Assembly (NCBI RefSeq): GCF_026810445.1
Contig: NZ_CP113949.1
Coordinates: 3,162,001-3,226,000, forward strand
Length of the DNA: 64,000 bases
Direction of reading: 5' to 3'
Origin: Pseudomonas sp. BSw22131
GTDB taxonomy: Bacteria > Pseudomonadota > Gammaproteobacteria > Pseudomonadales > Pseudomonadaceae
Shown here: positions 48,410 to 55,374 of the stretch, in pieces
How the letters are laid out: each line of letters opens with the position of its first letter
Numbering within the stretch: the stretch's first letter is position 1
The notes under the pieces: model-generated
Databases searched by the model: none
What the model was told of the DNA's origin: nothing
Seen by the model: only the letters and a program-made list of their open reading frames with translations
Translations under genes and position numbers: made by a program

Positions 48410-49966
48410 ATGAACACACCAAACTCACAGACCATTTGTCACAACGGTGTCACGACTACACGCCTTGCCAAGCCCTATCACTACAGGCGCCACGGGACCT
48501 ACTACCTCAGAGTGCGCCCTGAAGGGTCTAAGGCTTCATTCAGCATCTCTCTCAGGTCAACCGATAAGGCCGCTGCTATGTACGTCTCTACTGAGCTTCA
48601 AGGCATCCTCAAGGCCTTCTTCATTGACAGCCCTGAAGCTACCTGGGAGGACATCACAGCGGCCCTGAAGAGTGAGGCTGACTTACTGTTCTCTCGACGT
48701 GTAGAGCCTCACTACCTGGGTGACTATTACAACCTCTTTGAGGACCACTTGAACGTGCTGCGTGAGTTCGTCGCTACGATGCCTCTGAGCGTCAAGCAGG
48801 CCAAGACCATCAAGGCAGCTCAAGACCTCTTCAAGGCGACTCAGCGTAAGCTCAGAGGGCATCCTGAGGACCTTGCGAGCATCGTCCAGGGCTATGAGGA
48901 CTTGGTGGCTACTCAAGGGGCTACAGACGTGCCACAAGGACCACTCTCCCTGTCTTCATCTGTAAGGGGACATGCAAGTCACCCTCAAGCTCACCCTTCA
49001 AGTCGCCCTTCACGTCACCTCCCTGCAAGGACCTTCAAGGACCTCTCAGAGACCTACATGGACGAACACAAGGACAACATCAAGCCAACCACTACGCGGA
49101 CCTACTGGACCACTATGAGGGTCCTCACAGAAGCCTTCGAGGCCGCTGGTGTGTTGAATCTTGTGGACCACTCAAGGGCTGACTTGGTGAAGGTCAAGCA
49201 GCAACTCACTGAGGGCCGTGCAGTGCCTACGGTGAACAAGTATCTCACTACCTTAGTGACTGTCCTTACGTGGGCTTCTGATAATGGTTTGATCAATAAC
49301 AACTACTCACAGCGCCTCAAGATCACTAAGGGTACTGAGAGTGACCGTAGAGCGTTCACACAGGAACAGATTGAGGAAGTCCTGAAGGTCTCTCAAGGGA
49401 CTCGGGGTTGGGCTCAGTGGGTGTGTGCCCTGGCTGCTGTGACTGGTGCAAGACAACAAGAGATTATGCAGCTCACCAAAGAGGACATCATTGAGTCAGC
49501 CTTAGGGGTCAGCATCGACATCAATGAGCGTGGTGACATGGGCAAGTCAGTTAAGAACAGTGGGTCAGAGCGCATCATTCCTCTTGTTGACTGCAAGTGG
49601 CTGGACCTAAAAGGGTTCATGGCGTTTGTCTCAAAGCAACCTGCTGGAGGCTACCTGTTCGCCACTAAGAACAGCGCCCGTCAAGGTAAGGTCCTACAGA
49701 CCACTAAGATGATGGGCATCGTCAGGGCTGCTGTAGGCGACGACAAGGGCTTGGTGTTCCACTCGTTCCGTCACAGTCTCTCAGGGCTCTTGCAGTCCAA
49801 CGAAGTGAGCTTGCAGGTAACAGCGGCCATCCTGGGTCACAAGACAGGCTCAGTCACGTTTGATGTCTATGGGACCACTATGGGTCAGGACTCCTTGAGG
49901 TCGGCCTTAATGAAGGTCCTTCCTGCTCTTCCTGCCCATGTCGTTCAGCTTCCTGTTGCTGCATAG
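48410..49966 (+). CDS. int: Tyrosine recombinase / phage integrase
   Basis: A 518-residue integrase. Residues ~220-310 form a SAM-like core-binding domain ('FKDLSETYMDEHKDNIKPTTTRTYWTTM'). The catalytic domain shows Arg in 'VTGARQQEIMQLTKEDI' (~345), 'HSFRHSLSGLLQ' (~450) with His and the second Arg, 'ILGHKTGSVTFDVYG' with His and the nucleophile Tyr (~487). The N-terminal ~200 residues are an extension of unknown fold. It sits directly inside attL and uses AGGGG before ATG 48410. Two TGTCACRA repeats lie within its first codons. It presumably integrates and excises the element. Confidence 0.95.
   Translation: MNTPNSQTICHNGVTTTRLAKPYHYRRHGTYYLRVRPEGSKASFSISLRSTDKAAAMYVSTELQGILKAFFIDSPEATWEDITAALKSEADLLFSRRVEPHYLGDYYNLFEDHLNVLREFVATMPLSVKQAKTIKAAQDLFKATQRKLRGHPEDLASIVQGYEDLVATQGATDVPQGPLSLSSSVRGHASHPQAHPSSRPSRHLPARTFKDLSETYMDEHKDNIKPTTTRTYWTTMRVLTEAFEAAGVLNLVDHSRADLVKVKQQLTEGRAVPTVNKYLTTLVTVLTWASDNGLINNNYSQRLKITKGTESDRRAFTQEQIEEVLKVSQGTRGWAQWVCALAAVTGARQQEIMQLTKEDIIESALGVSIDINERGDMGKSVKNSGSERIIPLVDCKWLDLKGFMAFVSKQPAGGYLFATKNSARQGKVLQTTKMMGIVRAAVGDDKGLVFHSFRHSLSGLLQSNEVSLQVTAAILGHKTGSVTFDVYGTTMGQDSLRSALMKVLPALPAHVVQLPVAA
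48437..48456 (+). promoter_or_regulatory. Candidate integrase arm-binding repeats, left
   Basis: TGTCACAAC at 48437-48445 and TGTCACGAC at 48448-48456, 11 bp apart from start to start, lie 68 bp from the attL core within the start of int. Four copies with the same 10-12 bp phasing occur near attR. Repeats of this kind flanking the core fit arm-type sites of a tyrosine integrase. Confidence 0.6.
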
Positions 49967-50025
49967 CGTCATCCCTGCGCGGTTGAATCGCTCGTACTCA
50001 ATGGAATGGTATGAAGGGCTCTCAA

Positions 50026-50259
50026 ATGAAAGACGCATTACAAGTTTTAGCATTAATTTCCCTACTCGCTCCGTGCTGGTTAGCAGGCAAAATAAGTTCT
50101 GCACTATTTGGCTATCCAAGCTTAGAAGCGTTTAGTCATGCCCAGCTAAGCCAAGACGCAAACTGGTCCCTAATTCCATTCGCACTGCTATTGATTGCCT
50201 TAGCATGGCCTTTAGGCTGGCTATGGGTTCGGCTTTTCAGGCTCATCAAAATCCTTTAA
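50026..50259 (+). CDS. Small membrane protein (77 aa)
   Basis: A 77-residue protein with two hydrophobic segments ('ALQVLALISLLAPCWLAG' and 'LIPFALLLIALAWPLGWLWVRLF'). ATG 50026 has GAAGGG 7 bp before it; an in-frame ATG at 50011 is also possible. It follows the integrase and lacks a recognisable family. In phages such proteins can be holins, superinfection exclusion factors or membrane-targeted inhibitors; nothing here chooses among these. Confidence 0.6.
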   Translation: MKDALQVLALISLLAPCWLAGKISSALFGYPSLEAFSHAQLSQDANWSLIPFALLLIALAWPLGWLWVRLFRLIKIL

Positions 50260-50304
50260 GCCACGACCGGCACATCACTTCACATCACTTTCAGGAAAGG
50301 CATA

Positions 50305-50637
50305 ATGGCGGTTCCGAAGCTCCACACTGACTCTCTACAGATACACGCCAAGACCTCTATCCAGGCCCATGCAAAGCTCCTTAGAACCATTATTAAGGCG
50401 GTAGGGGAGCTGAGTGATAGCGGCCTGATAATCAAAGGATCAGGACCTCACGGAACTACATGGACCGCTTCCGGTGCCGTGGTAGTCGAAGAGTTCACCT
50501 ACGTAGACAGCGTACAGCGGACACAGACAGCGCTTCGATTTGGTTCGTGGTTGTGTTTGGCCCTTGCGTTGAAGGTCACACAAGCAGACGCTCGACAGGC
50601 GTTCATTGAGGTCGTAGAGAAGCATCCCCTGCGCTGA
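50305..50637 (+). CDS. Hypothetical phage-element protein (110 aa)
   Basis: A 110-residue soluble protein preceded by AGGAAAGGC before ATG 50305. It contains a helical N-terminus ('QAHAKLLRTIIKAVGELS') and a beta-rich middle. I recognise no domain. It is the last gene before the RNA polymerase leader; a probable terminator follows at about 50,698-50,737. Confidence 0.6.
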   Translation: MAVPKLHTDSLQIHAKTSIQAHAKLLRTIIKAVGELSDSGLIIKGSGPHGTTWTASGAVVVEEFTYVDSVQRTQTALRFGSWLCLALALKVTQADARQAFIEVVEKHPLR

Positions 50638-50957
50638 CCTTTAGGCGAGCATCCCAAAGCATCGCTCACGCTGGCTCCTATCACCCCCCGCCAATTTAGA
50701 ACCCTGAATGATTCCCTAAGAATCGTCGGGTTTTTTCGTCTATATAAGTACATTATTTGGCTTTACATAAATCCACATACCGCCTACATTTGACCCCCGC
50801 GAACACTGTGCCGCACGAGGCACTGGGAAATCCGATGGAGCCGCCAAGCCCTAACTCCAAGAGCTTCTTAAAGAACTCTTAGAGGGCCTCTTTGCGCCCT
50901 AACACTTCCTAAATCTCCTTACTTATCAACGGGTTAAATACCCGCCACGGGATAACT
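50638..50957 (+). promoter_or_regulatory. Leader of the RNA polymerase gene with host-type promoter
   Basis: A 320-bp noncoding region. AACCCTGAATGATTC-CCTAA-GAATCGTCGGGTT plus T run (about 50,700-50,736) resembles an intrinsic terminator. A host sigma-70 promoter candidate follows: TTTACA (50762-50767), 17-bp spacer, TACATT (50785-50790). Further on, CTTAAAGAACTC (50876-50887) and TTAGAGGGC..GCCCTAA (50889-50911) resemble T7-type short end repeats; a related CTTAAAAGAACTC lies at 59301. A host promoter before the phage polymerase is the expected early-gene arrangement in this phage group. Confidence 0.5.
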
Positions 50958-53636
50958 ATGTCCGTAATTCAGCCTGCAAAACATGACTTCAGCGACATTC
51001 TCTCGTCAACTTGGGCCTTCGATACCCTTTCAGCACTCCATGGTGAAGAACTTGCAGCCCAACAACTGTTCCTTGAACACGAGGCCTACACGTTAGGCGA
51101 AGCCCACTTCAAGAAGACCCTTGAGCGTCAACAAGAGCGTGGGGAATTCTCTGATAACGCTACAGCAAAACCTGTGCTGTCCACCCTGGTTCCCTTAATG
51201 GCTGTGGCCTTTGATAACTGGGTAGAACATCAAGTAACGAAGGTTCGCCGTAAGCATGTTGGTCTTCAGTTCTTCCAGATGGTCAAGGCTGAGAGTGTCG
51301 CCGCAATCACCATCAAGTCAGTCCTGAATATCATCGCCAAGAAAGGCCCCAAGAGCATTCAGTCTGTTGCCGTGTTCCTTGGTAGAGCCCTTGAAGAAGA
51401 AGCCCGTTTCGGTCGCATCCGTGACCAAGAGGCCGAACACTTTAATAAGCACATCCGCAAGGCCCTCAACAAGCGCAATGGGCACACCTACAAGGTCGCC
51501 TATTTGGAGAAGGTCGAAGCACACATGCAGGAAGCCAATGAGCTGTCCTCAACGTGGACCGCTTGGGATTCCCTTGAAAACGACATGACCTATCACATGG
51601 GGATTCGTCTCCTTGAGCTGCTCATTGAGTCCACTCAGTTGGTCGAAGTGAAGCGGGAACACGCTGGCAACGTAAAGCTCGATGGTGAGTTCGTCCACCT
51701 GACCCAAGAGTGGTCCGACAAGCTGTGCGCTCGGGCTTACTCGCTCGCTGGTGTCACGCCTCGCTATCAACCGATGATCGTTCCGCCTAAGTCGTGGACC
51801 AACATGATTGGTGGTGGCTATTGGGCTAAGGGTCGTCGCCCTGTCCCACTGATTCGTGTGCGCTCAAAGAAGGCCTTGCAGCGCTACCGCGACGTGTCCA
51901 TGCCTGAGGTCTTTAAGGCCGTCAACATCGCTCAGGCTTCGGCCTGGAAGGTGAACGCTAAGGTCCTCGAAGTAGCCAAGGCCGTGATGGAATGGAAGCA
52001 CGTTCCCATCGACAAGTTTCCTACAGCCGACCGTGAGGAACTGCCTGTTCAACCTCAAGGGATCGATGAGGACCCTGCACTGTTGAAGGCCTGGAAGAAG
52101 GAAGCGTCCGGTGTCTATCGCCGTGACCGTGCCCGTGTAAGTCGGCGCCTGTCCTACGAGTTCATCATTGAGCAGGCTGAGAAGTTCGCTGAGTTTGAGG
52201 CGCTCTACTTCCCGTACAACCTTGACTGGCGTGGTCGTGTCTACGCGATCCCTGCATTCAATCCCCAAGGCAACGACATGACCAAGGGTCTCCTGATGGC
52301 TTCCATTGCGGAACCTGTAGGTGCTGAGGGCATTGAGTGGCTGAAGATTCACGGGGCCAACTGTGCAGGCGTGGACAAGGTTGACTTCAGTAAGCGTAAG
52401 GCCTGGGTCAAAGAGAACGAAGAGTTGATCCTTGAGATTGCTCGGGACCCTTTGGGGCAACCTGAGTGGACCAAGATGGATTCCCCTTTCTGCTTCCTGG
52501 CGTTCTGCTTTGAGTGGGCCGGTGTGGTTGAACATGGCGAGCTTTGGGAGTCAGCCCTACCGATTGCCTTTGATGGTTCCTGCTCAGGTATTCAGCACTT
52601 CTCAGCGATGCTCCGTGATGAGCGTGGTGGTCGTGCTGTGAACCTGCTCCCGTCTGATGAAGTGCAGGACATCTATCGGCTCGTAGCTGAGGAAGTCATT
52701 GAGAAGGTCGTGAAGGACCTCACTGAAGGCACTGACGACAGCTCAGAGATGATGACCAACGAGAAGACCGGGGAAATCAAGGAGCGCCGCATTCTTGGGA
52801 CCAAAGCGATGGCTCGTGGCTGGATGGGCTACGGGATTGACCGCAAGGTGACTAAGCGTTCTGTCATGACCCTGGCCTATGGCTCGAAGGCTTTCGGCTT
52901 CACCGATCAGGTTCGCGAAGACATCATTCAGCCGGCCATTGACCGTGGTGATGGTGAACAGTGGTTTCCTGATGCTCAGCAATGCGCTCGTTACATGGCG
53001 AACCTCATTTGGGACTCTGTGAGTGTCGTTGTGGTCGCTGCTGTTGAGGCAATGACCTGGCTACAGAAGGCCGCGAAGCTTTTGGCCTCTGAGGTCCTTG
53101 AGACCAAGAAGACCAAGAAGAACCCAAACCCGACCGTGTTGAAGCCCTGTATGCCTGTCTATTGGGTCACGCCTGATGGCTTCCCTGTATGGCAAGAGTA
53201 TATGAAGCCTGTGCAACGTCGCATTGACCTGATGTTCCTGGGAACTGTGCGCCTGCAAGCAACCATCAACGTCCGCGACTCAGACACCATTGATGGGGCC
53301 AAACAGGAGTCCGGGATTTCCCCCAACTTCGTCCACTCACAGGATGGGTCTCACCTTCGCAAGACTGTCGTTAAGGCGTCTGAGTGCTACGGCGTAGAGT
53401 TCTTCGCATTGATCCATGACAGCTTTGGGACCATCCCAGCGAAAGCCGGAAAGATGTTTAAGGCAGTCCGCGAGACTATGGTGGAAACCTACACACAGAA
53501 CGATGTCCTCGAAGACTTCCGTGAGCAGTTCTTAGAGCAGCTCCACGAAAGCCAATTGGACAAGATGCCTGACATGCCCATGAAGGGGACACTGTGTATT
53601 CAGGAAATTCTTGAAAGCGCATTCGCATTTGCATGA
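50958..53636 (+). CDS. T7/T3-type single-subunit RNA polymerase
   Basis: An 892-residue DNA-directed RNA polymerase, full length compared with T7 (883). Core motifs: 'YNLDWRGRVYAIPAFNPQGND', the catalytic Asp in 'IAFDGSCSGIQHFSAMLRDE' (~538), Lys and Tyr in 'KRSVMTLAYGSKAFGF' (~633, ~641), Asp in 'ALIHDSFGTIPA' (~820) and the C-terminal '...FAFA' identical to T7's. The specificity loop reads 'KPVQRRIDLMFLGTVRLQ', with Asp where T7 has Asn748; T3 polymerase also has Asp there. So the promoter it reads should be T3-like at -10/-11. It would transcribe the internal virion protein genes downstream. Confidence 0.97.
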   Translation: MSVIQPAKHDFSDILSSTWAFDTLSALHGEELAAQQLFLEHEAYTLGEAHFKKTLERQQERGEFSDNATAKPVLSTLVPLMAVAFDNWVEHQVTKVRRKHVGLQFFQMVKAESVAAITIKSVLNIIAKKGPKSIQSVAVFLGRALEEEARFGRIRDQEAEHFNKHIRKALNKRNGHTYKVAYLEKVEAHMQEANELSSTWTAWDSLENDMTYHMGIRLLELLIESTQLVEVKREHAGNVKLDGEFVHLTQEWSDKLCARAYSLAGVTPRYQPMIVPPKSWTNMIGGGYWAKGRRPVPLIRVRSKKALQRYRDVSMPEVFKAVNIAQASAWKVNAKVLEVAKAVMEWKHVPIDKFPTADREELPVQPQGIDEDPALLKAWKKEASGVYRRDRARVSRRLSYEFIIEQAEKFAEFEALYFPYNLDWRGRVYAIPAFNPQGNDMTKGLLMASIAEPVGAEGIEWLKIHGANCAGVDKVDFSKRKAWVKENEELILEIARDPLGQPEWTKMDSPFCFLAFCFEWAGVVEHGELWESALPIAFDGSCSGIQHFSAMLRDERGGRAVNLLPSDEVQDIYRLVAEEVIEKVVKDLTEGTDDSSEMMTNEKTGEIKERRILGTKAMARGWMGYGIDRKVTKRSVMTLAYGSKAFGFTDQVREDIIQPAIDRGDGEQWFPDAQQCARYMANLIWDSVSVVVVAAVEAMTWLQKAAKLLASEVLETKKTKKNPNPTVLKPCMPVYWVTPDGFPVWQEYMKPVQRRIDLMFLGTVRLQATINVRDSDTIDGAKQESGISPNFVHSQDGSHLRKTVVKASECYGVEFFALIHDSFGTIPAKAGKMFKAVRETMVETYTQNDVLEDFREQFLEQLHESQLDKMPDMPMKGTLCIQEILESAFAFA

Positions 53637-53857
53637 TTCGCAGGGCTTCATGCAGCGCTCTACCGTCTGCCTGCGCATCCCCTGGACGTGATCTTAGATG
53701 CTCGTGAAGTGACCTCACGGGGTCTGTTCGCAAAGCTCGCCGCTGCCGTGATGTTGGTCTTCAAGAAGCCTGTATGGGCATGACCCTGTTAGGCAGCTCT
53801 CAGCAATCCCTTCCTTTAGTAGCAGCAACCACACCCACTCAAAGAGAGAGAACCCGT

Positions 53858-54346
53858 ATGCAATTCGAAAAGCGCAACTTCATGGGCATCGAACTGGATG
53901 TACTCGTGGGCCACCCTGAGCATGACCTCCTGTTTGTAGCTACTCAGGTAGCTCGTGCGGCTGGCTTGAAGAACCCAAAGAATCTGACTCAGGCCTTTAA
54001 GTCTGCTGCGGGAACCCTGCAAGTACGGGAGGTACAGCCAAAAGTACCTAACTTCGGTACTTATGGATTGCACCTGATTTTAGGCAAGCGTTACTCGGAT
54101 GCCTGGCTGTTCCCGGAATCCGTGGTCTATCAGATGCTCCTTCGCGGCCATGCTCCAGCCTCAGAGCCGTTCCGTAAGTGGGTCGCAGAGGAAGTCCTAC
54201 CGACCATCCGTAAGACAGGCAAGTACGACGCTGAGCAGTCCACTGATCCTGTTGCATTGAGCGTTATGGATGAGCTGAAGGCTATCGAGGGGCGCCTGGA
54301 TGCAAAGTTTGAACGGCTGACTGCGCTGATTGAAGTCCCCGGCTAA
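53858..54346 (+). CDS. BRO-N domain protein
   Basis: A 162-residue protein with an N-terminal BRO domain ('WVVGHPEHDLLFVATQVARAAGLKN'-like region; here 'VLVGHPEHDLLFVATQVARA') and 'LFPESVVYQMLLRGHAPASEPFRKWVAEEVLPTIRKTGKY', the typical BRO/antirepressor core. A predicted short coiled coil ('VMDELKAIEGRLDAKFERL') ends it. ATG 53858 has AGAGAG upstream; in-frame ATGs at 53774 and 53780 are alternatives, the latter overlapping a short upstream frame. BRO-N proteins in phages are DNA-binding antirepressors, fitting a switch between lysogeny and expression. Confidence 0.88.
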   Translation: MQFEKRNFMGIELDVLVGHPEHDLLFVATQVARAAGLKNPKNLTQAFKSAAGTLQVREVQPKVPNFGTYGLHLILGKRYSDAWLFPESVVYQMLLRGHAPASEPFRKWVAEEVLPTIRKTGKYDAEQSTDPVALSVMDELKAIEGRLDAKFERLTALIEVPG

Positions 54347-54504
54347 TACGGTATCGCTGTTTCGCAGGACGAATAAGTGCGGACCTGTAGTAACGCTTCG
54401 AGGCCTACAAGAAAGTTGTATACGTCCGCAAGATCCCCGGAAACGAGCCTTTCCCTCCCACACTGGCCTGATGGAGGAAGCAACGCTTTACCGCAGAAGA
54501 TGCG

Positions 54505-54527
54505 CAGTTCCCCTCACTAATAGCGGA
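54505..54527 (+). promoter_or_regulatory. Candidate T3-like phage promoter
   Basis: The intergenic sequence contains CCCTCACTAA at 54511-54520, identical to positions -12 to -3 of the T3 consensus, followed by TAGCGGAGA (T3: AGGGAGA). The element's polymerase has the T3-type Asp in its specificity loop. It lies 47 bp before the HNH gene and upstream of the gp15 cluster. The initiating G context is imperfect. Confidence 0.5.
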
Positions 54528-54566
54528 GACACCCTGTCATCTGCAAAACAAAGGAGAACCGCAACG

Positions 54567-55079
54567 ATGCAGCACTTCAAACCGATGCCGAATTACGCCG
54601 AATTACGACAGCGTTACGCCGTAGACCGAGCAAGCCCTTCAGGTCTGTCCCGGACACAAGCGGCCCGAGGAAAGAATGGGAAGATCGGACCTGTGCTGAG
54701 CAAAAGCACTGATGGCTATTACCGCGTGAAGATCGACGGCGAACATTACCGAACACAGAGAGTTATCTATTTCCTGAACAGCGGGATTGACCCTGGACAG
54801 AAAGTCGTCGACCACATTGATGGGAATATTCTGAACAATCATCCAGAAAACCTACGCGCCTGTACCACTCAAGAAAATCTGTGGAACGCAAAAGGTAGGG
54901 CCAAAAGGTCAGGGCTTCCGAAAGGTATCGAAAAGCTGCCGAATGGGATGTACCGAGCATACTTCACAACGGGTGGCGTTTTAAGACAGGCTGAACTGGC
55001 GAATTTCAAAGCGGCACAGCACTGGCTGAAGTCCACCCGCGCGCGCTGTCATGGAGAGTTCGCAAGGGCTGAAGCCTAA
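54567..55079 (+). CDS. HNH homing-type endonuclease
   Basis: A 170-residue HNH endonuclease. 'YYRVKIDGEHYRTQRVIYFLNSG' precedes 'KVVDHIDGNILNNHPENLRACTTQENLWNA', the HNH core (DHxxGxxxNNxxxNLR), followed by an AP2-like DNA-binding region ('GIEKLPNGMYRAYFTTGG'). ATG 54567 follows AAAGGAG; the open frame extends back to 54330, which overlaps the BRO gene end and is not used. Such genes are common free-standing invaders of T7-group genomes. The promoter-like CCCTCACTAA lies upstream. Confidence 0.9.
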   Translation: MQHFKPMPNYAELRQRYAVDRASPSGLSRTQAARGKNGKIGPVLSKSTDGYYRVKIDGEHYRTQRVIYFLNSGIDPGQKVVDHIDGNILNNHPENLRACTTQENLWNAKGRAKRSGLPKGIEKLPNGMYRAYFTTGGVLRQAELANFKAAQHWLKSTRARCHGEFARAEA

Positions 55080-55149
55080 GCATTCAAGGTTAATAGTAAG
55101 TAGGACCATAGGCTCGACCGCCCAATCAAAACTTTATTTATCAAAGCTT

Positions 55150-55237
55150 CTTTTGGCTGAACTTCTTGGAACCTGAGAGCTGCCCGTGTGGACGCTGTGA
55201 GGCTTTTAGGAGGTCGGCCACGAAGTTCAACCAAAAG
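55150..55237 (+). other. Long inverted repeat ahead of the ejection-protein genes
   Basis: Arms at 55150-55169 and 55218-55237 match at 18 of 20 positions (left CTTTTGGCTGAACTTCTTGG). The loop is 48 nt. The right arm ends in CCAAAAGG, adjoining the ribosome-binding site of the small gene at 55252. In RNA this could hide that site or be an RNase III processing site as between T7 genes. Confidence 0.55.
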
Positions 55238-55251
55238 GAAACCACATACTT

Positions 55252-55374
55252 ATGAACGCCGACGAATACCAAGCAGTGAAGGCCAAGGTGACCCTTTGTA
55301 GCTATACACCCAAGCCGATCTTTAACCAGTCAAGCTTTCAAGCACATATTAATTACACAAAGGAGTCTAAATAA
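55252..55374 (+). CDS. Small phage-element protein (40 aa)
   Basis: A 40-residue frame ('MNADEYQAVKAKVTLCSY...YTKESK') preceded by AAAAGGAAACC. Its TAA overlaps the next ATG in TAATG, and its 3' end supplies the AAAGGAG ribosome-binding site of the gp15 gene. This suggests translational coupling. I recognise no family; it could be the 3' end of a larger gene fused to a new start, since T7 gp14 normally precedes gp15. Confidence 0.5.
   Translation: MNADEYQAVKAKVTLCSYTPKPIFNQSSFQAHINYTKESK

Noticed and set aside
48700..52740. Other CCTCACT-type matches (for example 48709, 49208, 52721)
   Set aside because: They lie within coding sequence of int and the polymerase and are expected by chance.
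53637..53783. Open frame continuing in phase after the RNA polymerase stop for 48 codons, ending in ATGA with a start of the BRO-N frame
   Set aside because: It lacks an ATG and a ribosome-binding site; a GTG-started peptide of about 31 residues is possible but unsupported. Read-through of TGA has no visible signal.
54385..54470. A 25-codon frame (RFEAYKKVVYVRKIPGNE...) between the BRO-N and HNH genes that looks protein-like
   Set aside because: No start codon or ribosome-binding site; may be a scrap of a deleted phage gene but too short to assign.
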